NCBI RefSeq assembly: GCF_900116415.1
Contig: NZ_FPAP01000002.1
Location: forward strand, 868,001 to 932,000
Source of the DNA: Chryseobacterium formosense
GTDB lineage: Bacteria > Bacteroidota > Bacteroidia > Flavobacteriales > Weeksellaceae
Direction: 5' to 3'
Length of the DNA: 64,000 bases
This document shows, piece by piece, positions 50,368 to 59,300 of the stretch. Positions within the stretch are counted from its first letter, which is position 1. Each line of letters opens with the position of its first letter. The notes under the pieces are model-generated. The model searched no databases, was not told the origin of the DNA, and saw only the letters and a list, made by a program, of their open reading frames with translations. The position numbers were made by a program, and so were the translations under genes.

Positions 50368-51468
50368 ATGAAAAAAATTACACAAGAATCGAAACTTAAA
50401 ATATGGGGATTAAAAACTAAAGCCTCTTTTTTAATATTATTTGGTGCTATTTTGTCTGTTACTCAAATACAGGCACAGACTTTCTCTTATACAGGAACGG
50501 TACAATCGGTAACCCTTGCCGCAGGTTCATATCAGATAGAAATGTGGGGAGCTGATGGAGGTGATGCACTTAGGGGAACAGGCGGTAAAGGTGGATATAG
50601 TACAGGAACTTTACTGGTTACTAGTTCCACAACTTATTATATTTATGTTGGAGGTAAAGGAAGTACGGCAACGAGTTCAACACCAGGTGGATGGAATGGC
50701 GGTGGAGGCTGTTTAGGCACGTACAGTACGGGTTATAACGGTGGAACTGGCGGTGGTGGAACTGATATCAGGACTACTCAAAATACTACCTATGCAGACA
50801 GAATAATTGTTGCTGGCGGTGGTGGCGGCGGTACTGGTTATAGTACTTATACTGGAAATGGAGGTGACGGAGGCGGTGCTGCAGGAAGTAATGGAGGAAG
50901 TAGTCGCGGAGTAACTTATGCAGGTGGTGGTGGAAGCCAAACCGCAGGAGGTACATCTGCAACTGGAGGGATACCCTCTTATTCTTTAGCTGGAGCATTA
51001 GGAACTGGTGGGAACTATACAGGGACTTTGGGTGGTACTGCTGGTGGCGGTGGATATTATGGTGGTGGTAGCGGTCACTGGGGAGGAGCCGGTGGCGGTG
51101 GTTCTTCCTATGTTGGCGGTGTAACGGGTGGTGCAACTATACAGTATGGTCAATCCGGTTTTGTTTCTAATCCTGATACTTCGGGTAACGGGAGGGTTAC
51201 TATTGTTGCTGCTTCTTTGTCAACATCTGAGGTAAGTACAAAGAATGATATAAATATTTATCCCAACCCAGCGACAGATTTCTTAAAAGTAACAAAAGTT
51301 TCAGATAAAGCATTATATAAAATTTATAACGTTGCGGGGCAGTTAGTAAGTAAGGGATATATGAATGGAGGAATAATTAACGTTTCAGCATTGACAAAAG
51401 GTACTTATGTGATTGCTATTGAAGATAAAGGAAAAGATTTGCTTAAATCTAAGTTTATTAAGAAGTAA
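50368..51468 (+). CDS. Glycine-rich T9SS type A cargo protein with an ALK/LTK-type glycine-rich domain
   Basis: The 366-aa protein has a signal peptide ending near AQA (ILSVTQIQAQ). Residues about 35-285 hold an extremely glycine-rich domain in which beta strands (TFSYTGTVQSVTLAAGSYQI, MWGADGGD, YYIYVGGKGS, RIIVAGGGGGG) alternate with poly-glycine segments. The order E-M-W-G-A-x-G-G, Y-I-Y-V-G-G-x-G and I-I-V-A-G-G-G-G-G-G matches the glycine-rich domain also found in animal ALK/LTK receptors. The end (DINIYPNPATDFLKVTKV through KGTYVIAIEDKG) is a T9SS type A sorting domain. It is probably a secreted surface or matrix protein. Base composition is skewed by glycine codons. Confidence 0.88.
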   Translation: MKKITQESKLKIWGLKTKASFLILFGAILSVTQIQAQTFSYTGTVQSVTLAAGSYQIEMWGADGGDALRGTGGKGGYSTGTLLVTSSTTYYIYVGGKGSTATSSTPGGWNGGGGCLGTYSTGYNGGTGGGGTDIRTTQNTTYADRIIVAGGGGGGTGYSTYTGNGGDGGGAAGSNGGSSRGVTYAGGGGSQTAGGTSATGGIPSYSLAGALGTGGNYTGTLGGTAGGGGYYGGGSGHWGGAGGGGSSYVGGVTGGATIQYGQSGFVSNPDTSGNGRVTIVAASLSTSEVSTKNDINIYPNPATDFLKVTKVSDKALYKIYNVAGQLVSKGYMNGGIINVSALTKGTYVIAIEDKGKDLLKSKFIKK

Positions 51469-51554
51469 TCAACTATTAAATTTTGGAATCTGTTATCTAT
51501 ATTTCTTAATGGAATTTAAGTAATTGATATTCAAAATGGTTTTACTTTGGTTAG

Positions 51555-51596
51555 AAAAAATTCATTAAAGAATAAATTATTTAATGAATTTTTTAA
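51555..51596 (+). terminator. AT-only hairpin terminator after the glycine-rich gene
   Basis: A 14-bp A/T stem (51555-51568 with 51581-51594) followed by T residues; the first of two hairpins in tandem. Confidence 0.5.
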
Positions 51597-51599
51597 ATA

Positions 51600-51632
51600 A
51601 ATAAGCTCTCAGAAATGAGAGTTTATTTTTTG
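51600..51632 (+). terminator. Second terminator after the glycine-rich gene
   Basis: A 12-bp stem with one G-T pair (AATAAGCTCTCA / TGAGAGTTTATT) with loop GAAA and a T-run. Confidence 0.78.
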
Positions 51633-51679
51633 TAAACACTTTAAAGATTTTTAAACGAATAATATTCGAAATAAAATAC

Positions 51680-51707
51680 AAAAAAAGCGTTGAAAATCAA
51701 CGCTTTT
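51680..51707 (-). terminator. Terminator of tRNA-Ser
   Basis: An 11-bp stem (AAAAGCGTTGA / TCAACGCTTTT) with a 3-nt loop and a T-run on the minus strand, directly after the tRNA 3' end. Confidence 0.85.
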
Positions 51708-51708
51708 G

Positions 51709-51795
51709 CAGAGAGGAAGGGATTCGAACCCTCGATACAGTTACCCGCATACTACCTTTCCAGGGTAGCTCCTTCAACCACTCGGACACCTCTCT
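51709..51795 (-). tRNA. tRNA-Ser (GGA)
   Basis: An 87-nt class II tRNA on the minus strand. Acceptor arms AGAGAGG and CCTCTCT, anticodon stem CTACC/GGTAG around CTGGAAA (anticodon GGA), a long variable arm (TATGCGGGTAACTGTA) and T-loop TTCGAAT. CCA is not encoded. Confidence 0.96.
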
Positions 51796-51855
51796 ATGTT
51801 TTGAAGACTGCAAAAATAGGCTATTTTATTGAATTAGCAAATTCTTAATTTAAAA

Positions 51856-52872
51856 TTACTCACTTATTTCTCCACAAAGATTCCATGAGAAATTATCGGC
51901 AAAACTTCCCTTGTAATTAGGATTGTCAATCAAATGCATCGCTTTGGTAATGGCCGCTTCCGCGGTCATATCTCTTCCGCTAATGGCTCCGATTCTTGCA
52001 AAAATATTAGAGTTTTCATATTTACCAAAAGAAATTCCACCTGAAATACACTGGCTTACCACTACGATTTCAGTTCCGTTATTTCTGATTTGTTGTAAAG
52101 TTTCCAACGTTTTTTCGCTGCTGAAAATTGTTCCCGAACCGAAAACCTGCAAGATTAGCACTTTCATTTTGGGAATTTCCTGAAAATGATTAAGCTTCAT
52201 ACCCGGGAAAATTCTCCAGAAAAGAACGTTTTCAGAAATATGATGATCTACATGAAATTCAATTCTCGGATCCGGTCTGAACAAATTATCTTTCTCAATT
52301 TTCAAATGAACCCCGGATTGCCCAAGAATAGGGTAGTTCGGACTTGCATACGCATCAAAATACTCTGCGGAATACTTTAAAGTACGATTTCCACGCAATA
52401 ATTTATATTCAAAATAAATTGCAACCTCCTGAATAACCGCATCATTGTGTTCGTAAAGACTTGCGTAATACAAACTCGTCAGAAGATTTTCTTTCGCATC
52501 GGTTCTTAAATCTCCGATGGGAAGCTGTGATCCGGTTAAAATAACCGGTTTCGTAAGACCTTTTAACATGAAACTCAATGCCGAAGCGGTGTAAGACATC
52601 GTATCCGTTCCGTGGAGGATTAAAAAACCATCATATTTTTTGTAGTTATCAAAAATCAGATTGGCAATCATTCGCCATTCTTCAGGTCCCATATCTGATG
52701 AATCGAGTGGTTTTGCGAAAGGATGGACGAAAACTTCACATTCCATAAGCTTCATTTCGGGCATTTTTTCAAAAATGTTTCCAAAATCAAACGCACGGAG
52801 ACTTCCGGTTTCGTAATCTTTTTCCATACCAATCGTTCCACCGGTATAAATCAACAGGACTTTTCTTTTCAT
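51856..52872 (-). CDS. ansA: L-asparaginase, type I
   Basis: The 338-aa protein hydrolyses asparagine to aspartate and ammonia. The first catalytic threonine is in LIYTGGTIGM (residues 7-16) and the second in FLILHGTDTMSYTASALSFM near 82. The conserved LTGSQLPIGDLRTDAKENLL follows, and the end has ISGRDMTAEAAITKAMHLI. It lacks a signal peptide, so it is the cytoplasmic type I form. Its -7 box is at 52893-52900, diverging from trmH across 55 nt. Confidence 0.94.
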   Translation of the reverse strand: MKRKVLLIYTGGTIGMEKDYETGSLRAFDFGNIFEKMPEMKLMECEVFVHPFAKPLDSSDMGPEEWRMIANLIFDNYKKYDGFLILHGTDTMSYTASALSFMLKGLTKPVILTGSQLPIGDLRTDAKENLLTSLYYASLYEHNDAVIQEVAIYFEYKLLRGNRTLKYSAEYFDAYASPNYPILGQSGVHLKIEKDNLFRPDPRIEFHVDHHISENVLFWRIFPGMKLNHFQEIPKMKVLILQVFGSGTIFSSEKTLETLQQIRNNGTEIVVVSQCISGGISFGKYENSNIFARIGAISGRDMTAEAAITKAMHLIDNPNYKGSFADNFSWNLCGEISE

Positions 52873-52892
52873 GTAAACTTTTCTTAGAATTT

Positions 52893-52900
52893 CAAAATTA
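52893..52900 (-). promoter_or_regulatory. Promoter -7 box (TAATTTTG) of ansA
   Basis: Perfect TAnnTTTG on the minus strand 20 nt before the ATG. Confidence 0.5.
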
Positions 52901-52927
52901 CGTTAATTTGCAAAGATTTGAAAGAAG

Positions 52928-53599
52928 ATGAAAGATTTAGAGAAAACTTACGAGTATTTGCAGCAGTTTTTAACGGAAGAAAGATTAAGAAAGATAGAAC
53001 ATTTCGCCCCTGAAAGTTCAGATTTTATCCTTCCCGTGATCGAAGATATTTATCAGTTCAGAAATGCTGCAGCAATTGTACGTTCTGTTGAAGCCTGCGG
53101 TTTTCATAAGGTGGTGGCTTTGCAGGAAGAATACAGTTTTGAACCTAATTTAAGAGTAACGAAAGGTGCCGATACATGGGTTGAAGTCGAAAAACTTCCA
53201 AGAAATATGGATTCTTTTCAGCAAATTAAAGACAGAGGTTATAAAATGGTTGCCGTTTCATTAGAAAAGAATGCAAAGTTTTTACCTGAATACGAAATTA
53301 CCCAACCAATCGCTTTGGTTTTCGGAACTGAAATGCAAGGTGTTTCTGAAGAAATTTTAGATTTTGCAGATGAAACTCTGGCGATTCCGATGTATGGTTT
53401 TACGAGAAGTTTTAATGTATCTGTGGCGGCCTCAATTTGTATGTATGAATTGAAACAAAAACTTCTAAAATCTAATATTGATTACAAACTGAATGAAGAA
53501 AAACTGCTGAGAATGAAAATCCGTTGGGCAGTAAACTCAATGCGAAGCGGGGAACAGATTTTTGAAAAATTCCTAAGAGACAATAATTTCAGCTTTTAA
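52928..53599 (+). CDS. trmH: TrmH-type tRNA (Gm18) 2'-O-methyltransferase
   Basis: The 223-aa SPOUT methyltransferase shows the TrmH pattern: VIEDIYQFRNAAAIVRSVEACGFHKVV (residues about 38-64; the N and R are conserved), ALVFGTEMQGVSEEIL near 135 and IPMYGFTRSFNVSVAASI near 158, which form the knot that binds S-adenosylmethionine. The C-terminal RMKIRWAVNSMRSGEQI segment fits TrmH. It modifies G18 in tRNAs. It is adjacent to a small exported protein gene 27 nt downstream. Confidence 0.9.
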   Translation: MKDLEKTYEYLQQFLTEERLRKIEHFAPESSDFILPVIEDIYQFRNAAAIVRSVEACGFHKVVALQEEYSFEPNLRVTKGADTWVEVEKLPRNMDSFQQIKDRGYKMVAVSLEKNAKFLPEYEITQPIALVFGTEMQGVSEEILDFADETLAIPMYGFTRSFNVSVAASICMYELKQKLLKSNIDYKLNEEKLLRMKIRWAVNSMRSGEQIFEKFLRDNNFSF

Positions 53600-53626
53600 A
53601 AGTTATTATTAAAATTTTAAATCATC

Positions 53627-54163
53627 ATGTCGAGATTATTTCCTTTTTTGTTTTTGCTTTTATCAGGAAGTTTGTTTTCACAATTGAAATTTGATACATT
53701 ATCTCATAGAAGATTTCAAACCATAACTACTCCTGCAATATTAATCGGTTATCATTATGCAGGTGATGCAAAAGATAATACCGAAACATTCAGAGCATCA
53801 CAAATGCACATTATTGAAGTTGTTTTTGCCAGAATCATTGAGTATGGAGGAAATCACGGTGCTGCAAGAGTTTTGTATGCAGGAAGTGACTTTATTATTA
53901 ATAACCGCCATGGTTTTTTTATGGCTCCTAAAATTGGTGTGAGTTCCAGCGCAGGAATAGCTTTAGGAGCCGAAGTTCAGTTTCAGACCAATTTTGAAAA
54001 AGTAATCCCACGAATTATGCCTTACTTTGGTTTTGGCGGCGGTGGTGGGAAGCTTACTGTCGGATATAATTTTAGACTGCTGAAAGTTGAGAATTTTCCA
54101 ATCAATACCCTTCAGATTGGAATAACTTGGCCAATAAAAAGATTTAAAGAAAAGACTACTTAA
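53627..54163 (+). CDS. Exported beta-barrel-like hypothetical protein
   Basis: The 178-aa protein has a signal peptide (MSRLFPFLFLLLSGSLFSQ) and then alternating hydrophobic strands: FQTITTPAILIGYHYAG, GFFMAPKIGVSSSAGIALGA and YFGFGGGGGKLTVGYNFRLL, ending in NTLQIGITWPIKRF. That layout suggests a small outer-membrane beta-barrel. No family name can be given. Its stop overlaps the rsmE stop on the opposite strand by 4 bases (54160-54163), with no terminator between. Confidence 0.68.
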   Translation: MSRLFPFLFLLLSGSLFSQLKFDTLSHRRFQTITTPAILIGYHYAGDAKDNTETFRASQMHIIEVVFARIIEYGGNHGAARVLYAGSDFIINNRHGFFMAPKIGVSSSAGIALGAEVQFQTNFEKVIPRIMPYFGFGGGGGKLTVGYNFRLLKVENFPINTLQIGITWPIKRFKEKTT

Positions 54164-54855
54164 ATCATTGTATTATAATTCCATGCTGCCACAAAAACTC
54201 CGGCTGTCTCTGTTCTTAAGCGTTGATTTCCAAGAGAGACGGCCTTAATTCCTTTTTCAGCTAAAAACATGATTTCCTTATCCGAAAAATCTCCTTCCGG
54301 ACCAATTAGAAAAGTGTAGTTTTCTAATGCTGGAATTTTATTTAAATTAATTCTTTCTAAATTTTCGTTGCAGTGTGCTACAAAAGTTGTTTCAGAATCA
54401 ATATTTTTTAGAAAGTCAGGTAATTTAATCAAATCATTAATAATCGGAAAATGAAATCTCAAACTTTGCTTGGATGCTGCAATTGCCTGTTTCCTGATTT
54501 TGTCAATATTAATATTCTTGCGTTCCGTTTTTTCTGTCTGAAGAATCGTAATCTCAGAAATTCCCATTTCTACAGCTTTTTCAACAAAAAACTCAATTCT
54601 GTCAATGTTTTTTGTGGGAGCAATCGCAATATGAAGTTTCGGATTAAAATCAGTTGTTTCAGTTTTGATTTCGGTAATATCAATTCCTGCTTTTTTTCCT
54701 TCAATAATTAATGTTCCGGAAGCCAAATTTCCTTTCCCGTCAGTCACAAAAATTTCTTCTCCATCTTTCATGCGAAGAACTTTTACGATGTGCTGTTGCT
54801 CTTCATCATTAATAATTGCTTTTCCGTTATTGATTTCTCCAAAAAAAAGTTTCAT
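54160..54855 (-). CDS. rsmE: 16S rRNA (uracil-1498-N3)-methyltransferase
   Basis: The 231-aa SPOUT enzyme methylates U1498 of 16S rRNA in assembled 30S subunits. An N-terminal PUA-like domain (NDEEQQHIVKVLRMKDGEEI) is followed by the methyltransferase part with IAIAPTKN-like PTKNIDRIEFFVEKAVEMGI near 98, YTFLIGPEGDFSDKEI near 182 and AVSLGNQRLRTETAGVFVAA near 208. It overlaps the converging beta-barrel gene by 4 bases. Confidence 0.93.
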   Translation of the reverse strand: MKLFFGEINNGKAIINDEEQQHIVKVLRMKDGEEIFVTDGKGNLASGTLIIEGKKAGIDITEIKTETTDFNPKLHIAIAPTKNIDRIEFFVEKAVEMGISEITILQTEKTERKNINIDKIRKQAIAASKQSLRFHFPIINDLIKLPDFLKNIDSETTFVAHCNENLERINLNKIPALENYTFLIGPEGDFSDKEIMFLAEKGIKAVSLGNQRLRTETAGVFVAAWNYNTMI

Positions 54856-54913
54856 AAAATGGAATATTTAGAATCTGGCTTATTTTTAATAAAGTAAAAT
54901 GACGTAAAATCTT

Positions 54914-55324
54914 TTAGAAAAATATCTCATTTTCGCTTATAAATGCCACTCCGGTTTTTATTGTTGTATAAATATCTCCTTCACAATCACGATATGAGCA
55001 CATATAGATTTCTTCAATCCAAGCATTATTCATGAAAATTAGATTTAAATATTCCTTTTTCCTTAAATTATTTTTGATGGATAAATAATCTCCTTCTTTT
55101 GGTTCAAAGTCAAAATTGAAAACATTTTCAGCATTAATTTTCTCAATAATTTCTTCTTTTATATTTTGAATAAATCCTGTTTCTGAACTTACCATTAGAT
55201 AATCATCTTCTTCAGTCTGTTCTTTTGCTTCATTTTTTCCGGTAACCGTTTCCAAAACCCAATAATACTTTGAATTCTTTTTGGATTGTGTGCCGAGTAT
55301 TTTTTCTTCTAATAATATTTTCAT
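54914..55324 (-). CDS. Hypothetical protein (136 aa) coupled to tsaD
   Basis: The 136-aa soluble protein is not recognised. It is acidic and mixed alpha/beta, with a strand-rich start (KILLEEKILGTQSKKNSKYY), an acidic middle (EAKEQTEEDDYLMVSS) and an end with a cysteine-containing segment (EIYMCSYRDCEGDIYTTIKT). Its ATG overlaps the tsaD stop by one base (TAATG), so translation is coupled to tsaD. A role related to TsaD is not shown; it may be a lineage-specific hitch-hiker. Confidence 0.68.
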   Translation of the reverse strand: MKILLEEKILGTQSKKNSKYYWVLETVTGKNEAKEQTEEDDYLMVSSETGFIQNIKEEIIEKINAENVFNFDFEPKEGDYLSIKNNLRKKEYLNLIFMNNAWIEEIYMCSYRDCEGDIYTTIKTGVAFISENEIFF

Positions 55325-56340
55325 TATAAATCGTATTTTGAGGTTGCTGTAGTTCTCAAATCTGTAAATTCGCCTCTTTCAAATTTCAATTGTGCCACCA
55401 TTGCAATCATCGCTGCATTATCAGTCGTGTATTCAAATTTAGGGATGTAAATATTCCAGCCTAATTTTTCGTGATTGTCCTGCATTACTTTTCTCAACGC
55501 AGAATTGGCAGAAACTCCACCCGCAATCGCAACTTCTTTAATGTCTAAATCTTTAGCAGCTTTTTCCAGTTTATTCATCAAAATTTCAATGATGCATTTC
55601 TGTACCGAAGCGCATAAATCATTCATATTTTCTTTTATGAAATCAGGGTTTTTCTTTACTTCTTTCTGAATAAAATAGAGAACCGAAGTTTTAATTCCGC
55701 TGAAAGAATAATCGTAATTGTCTAATTTAGGCTTATTAAATTTAAAAGCATCGGGATTTCCTTCTTTCGCCAATCGGTCAATAATCGGGCCTGCAGGATA
55801 ATCTAAATCGAAAATTTTCCCGATTTTATCGAATGCTTCACCGGCTGCATCATCGATTGTTTTTCCGATAATTTCCATATCAAAATAATCTTTCACCAAA
55901 ACAATCATGGTATGACCACCACTTACGGTAAGACATAAAAACGGGAATTTGGGCGGCATAGGATTTGCATCGTCGATGAAGTGCGCTAAAATATGCGCCT
56001 GAAGGTGATTCACTTCTATTAAAGGAACATCTAAACTCATGGCGAGCGACTTGGCAAAAGACGTTCCTACAAGCAGCGAGCCCAAAAGTCCGGGACCTCT
56101 TGTAAAGCCTATGGCGGAGATTGCATTTTGTTGTATATTTGCTTTGAGTATAGATTTTTCAACAACGGGAATAATATTCTGCTGATGAGCACGGGAAGCT
56201 AGTTCGGGAACAACTCCACCATATTCTTTGTGGATTTCCTGATTGGCTGCAATGTTTGAAAGAATAGAATTTCCTTTGATAATAGCTGCTGAAGTGTCAT
56301 CGCAAGATGACTCGATACCTAAAATTATAGAGTCGCTCAT
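55324..56340 (-). CDS. tsaD: tRNA t6A synthesis protein TsaD
   Basis: The 338-aa protein transfers the threonylcarbamoyl group to A37 of tRNAs reading ANN codons, with TsaB and TsaE. It has the ASKHA fold: ILGIESSCDDTSAAI at the start, GGVVPELASRAHQQNI near 41, the metal-binding H112-x-x-x-H116 in NHLQAHILAH, FLCLTVSGGHTMIVLV near 135 and AIAGGVSANSALR near 270. The frame could begin at 56382, but the ATG at 56340 gives the conserved MSDSIILGIESS start, and its -7 box lies at 56349-56356. It is divergent from tamB with start codons 4 nt apart. Confidence 0.95.
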   Translation of the reverse strand: MSDSIILGIESSCDDTSAAIIKGNSILSNIAANQEIHKEYGGVVPELASRAHQQNIIPVVEKSILKANIQQNAISAIGFTRGPGLLGSLLVGTSFAKSLAMSLDVPLIEVNHLQAHILAHFIDDANPMPPKFPFLCLTVSGGHTMIVLVKDYFDMEIIGKTIDDAAGEAFDKIGKIFDLDYPAGPIIDRLAKEGNPDAFKFNKPKLDNYDYSFSGIKTSVLYFIQKEVKKNPDFIKENMNDLCASVQKCIIEILMNKLEKAAKDLDIKEVAIAGGVSANSALRKVMQDNHEKLGWNIYIPKFEYTTDNAAMIAMVAQLKFERGEFTDLRTTATSKYDL

Positions 56341-56344
56341 AATA

Positions 56345-59300
56345 ATGGCAAAGTTAGAGAATAATAACGAAAATGAGAACAAAAAATCGGTAGCTGAAAA
56401 CCTGGGAAATCAGGTGCAAAAGACCGTAGAAAATGTTCAGGAGACTGTGAAAGAAGCTTCTGAACTGGCTTCCGACGCTATACAACATCCGATAGATACT
56501 GCTCAGGAATTTGGTAAACAGGCCGCAAAAGATGTTGTCAGCTATTCTTGGTGGGCAAAATTATTATTGATTCTCTTCTGGACACTTCTTTCAATCGTTG
56601 TACTTGTTTTTATTGCGATCAATCTGCCGGTTACCAAAAGATGGGCTGCAGATCAGGCTCTGCAGATCGTCAACAAAGATTTTAAAGCTAAAATGTCTAC
56701 CGAAAGTGTAGAAGTAGACTTTTTCGGAGATGTTACCATTAAAGGTTTAAGAATAAAAGATTACAAAGATTTAGATTTTATAAAAGTAAGAGAATTTAAA
56801 GCCAATTCCGACTGGTTTTCTTTAGCTACCAATATTGGCAAAAATAATTCTTTAAGCTTTAACGGGTTAACGCTTAATGATGCAGATATAAAGGTTATTA
56901 CCTATAAAGGCGACAGTATTTCCAATTTTATCAGATTTACACAGCTTTTCGATAGCGGTAAAAAGCGAGATCCCCAAAAACCGCCCTTTCAATTGAATGC
57001 AAGACTTGAAATTTTAAATTCTAAAGTCTCTATCGTCAATCAAAACTCACCGGGTGAACCCGGTAAATGGCTTACTGCAGACAATGTCAATCTAATAGCT
57101 CCAAAAGTTAAAGTCAACGGAGCTGACATCAATGCAAGGATTGATAACTTCACTTTTGTTACCAAAAGATGGGGGAAATCTCATTTTGTAGAAACTTTTT
57201 CAACCGATTTTTCAATGACGGAAGATTTTCTTGCGTTGGGAGATCTTACTTTAAATACAGACCATTCTCTTCTTCAGGGAGATATAAAATTTAATTTAAA
57301 TAAAGGTTCGTGGGCTGATTTTACCAATAAGGTGAAATGGGACATGAATATGAAACTGGGAAGCCAGATAAGCGGCTATGACATTTCTTATTTCGTGACG
57401 AATTGGGATAATTTTATTCCGTTTAATGCGAGCGGAAAAATGACCGGGCCTCTGAATAATTTCACTTTAGAAAATTTCCTGATCAGAAATCCGAGTGTAA
57501 ATATTGCGACAAAAAAACTGAAAGCTAAAGATTTGTTGAAAGGTAATTTCAATATCGAAACCAATGATCTTTCAGCAGATTTTACGTATAAAGATCTGAA
57601 AGCAATGATGCCAAAATTCATTTCTTCAAAGATGAAAAACTTTGCAGATGATTTTGGTAAGCTAAAATATAACGGAACGGCAAGAGTCACTCCAAAACAG
57701 GTTTATGTTTCATCAGGAAATTTAATGACGGGAATAGGGCAGACAAAAATTTCTAATTTTTCTCTAACCGATTATAGTTCTACTTTGCCTAAATATAAAG
57801 GTTATGCAGAAGTCAACGATCTGAATACTTCGGTAATTACTAAAAGTAAAGCAGTTGGTTTGATTTCCGGTAAATTTAATTTAGACGGACAAAGCTTTGA
57901 TGTCAATACCATGCGTCTAAGCACAAAATCTCAGATTTCAAGTATTGAAATCATGAATAAAGAAATCAATAATGTAGTTCTCGACGGTCTTTTGGATCAC
58001 AGAAAATATAACGGTTTGATCACAGTAAATGACGAGCAGGCAAAAGCTACGGTAAAAGGTTTAATCGATTTCAGTACATCAAGAATTTCTGCCGATGTCA
58101 ATGCTGATGTCAATTATCTAAACATGAATTATTTTACGGGTAAAGCCGGAAGTCAGGTTGTCAGTGGTAATGTGACCGGGAAAATGGCGATGTCAAACAT
58201 CAATGATTTGAATTTGGATGTTGAGGCTTCTAATGTAAATTTTGCTGCAGCTGATCAGAAATATCATATTCCGAATGCGAAACTTAAAACGTTTGTCGAA
58301 AACGGAGAACGTTCTATTTTGGTAGATGCACCGGGTGCTGTTAACGGAAAGATTTCTGGGAAATACAATCTTGCCGATTTAGCAGGAATGGTTGAAAATG
58401 GTCTAGGAAAGATTCTTGTTGGTCCTGAACCTCGAAAATTATATCGCGGACAGGCTTTTGCAATGAATTTTGATATTGAACAAGGGCTAGTTGCTTATTT
58501 TTTACCAGATTTGAAGCTTCCTCAAGGCGCTAAAGTGGAAGGGGAATATGATGGGAACTCTAATAATTTAATTCTGAATCTCGACGCTTCCGCCTTAAAA
58601 TATGTAATGACCAAGAAAGAGGAAATCACTGATGCTGATCGAGCTTTGGCTGAAGCGAATCCTTACTATAAGCTTGATGACCGAATTATGGTCACCCGCG
58701 ACAGTGCCATGGTTGACAGTGTCATGGTAAGAATTAATACCGCAAACACAGACCAGCAGCTTTATGCAAAAATCAGCCGTCTCGAATACAATAAGAATAT
58801 TCTTAAAAACATTACGCTTACCGGTAAAAATGAGAATAATAGCATTTTAAGAATCGCGACAAATTTCCAACATGGAAGTCCTGATGATGAGGTTAACGAT
58901 AATATGAAGAATTATGCGATTAACTTCAATCAGTCAACCAATCCTGCTGGAGACTATGTTTTTAGATTTGAACCGACTGAAGTTAATTTTAATAATGTAA
59001 AATGGGCGGTCGATACTAATCCTGCACTTGATCATTATATAAGTTATCGCAAAGGCACAAGTGATTTTGAAATTCATAATCTGAGGATTTTTTCCGATGA
59101 CAGTTCGTTATTAATTAATGAGTCTACATTTAAATCTGCTAAAGATTTTTATGTTGACGCAGAAGTTCAGAATTTTCAGATTGAAAAGATTCTCGAAATG
59201 CAATCCGGCGGAAACCCGATGGATATTAAAGGTCTCGCAAATGGTAATGTGAAGATTAAAATGGATAAAAGTACGTTGCAGCCATTGGTAGATCTTACTG

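Noticed and set aside
50713..51136. Minus-strand frames of 75-116 codons in the glycine-rich gene
   Set aside because: Antisense of GGN-rich codons gives open serine/threonine- or histidine-rich frames by composition alone.
56243..56344. N-terminal extension of the TamB-like protein
   Set aside because: It is antisense to the start of tsaD and would add residues unlike any TamB leader; the ATG at 56345 gives the natural hydrophilic start.
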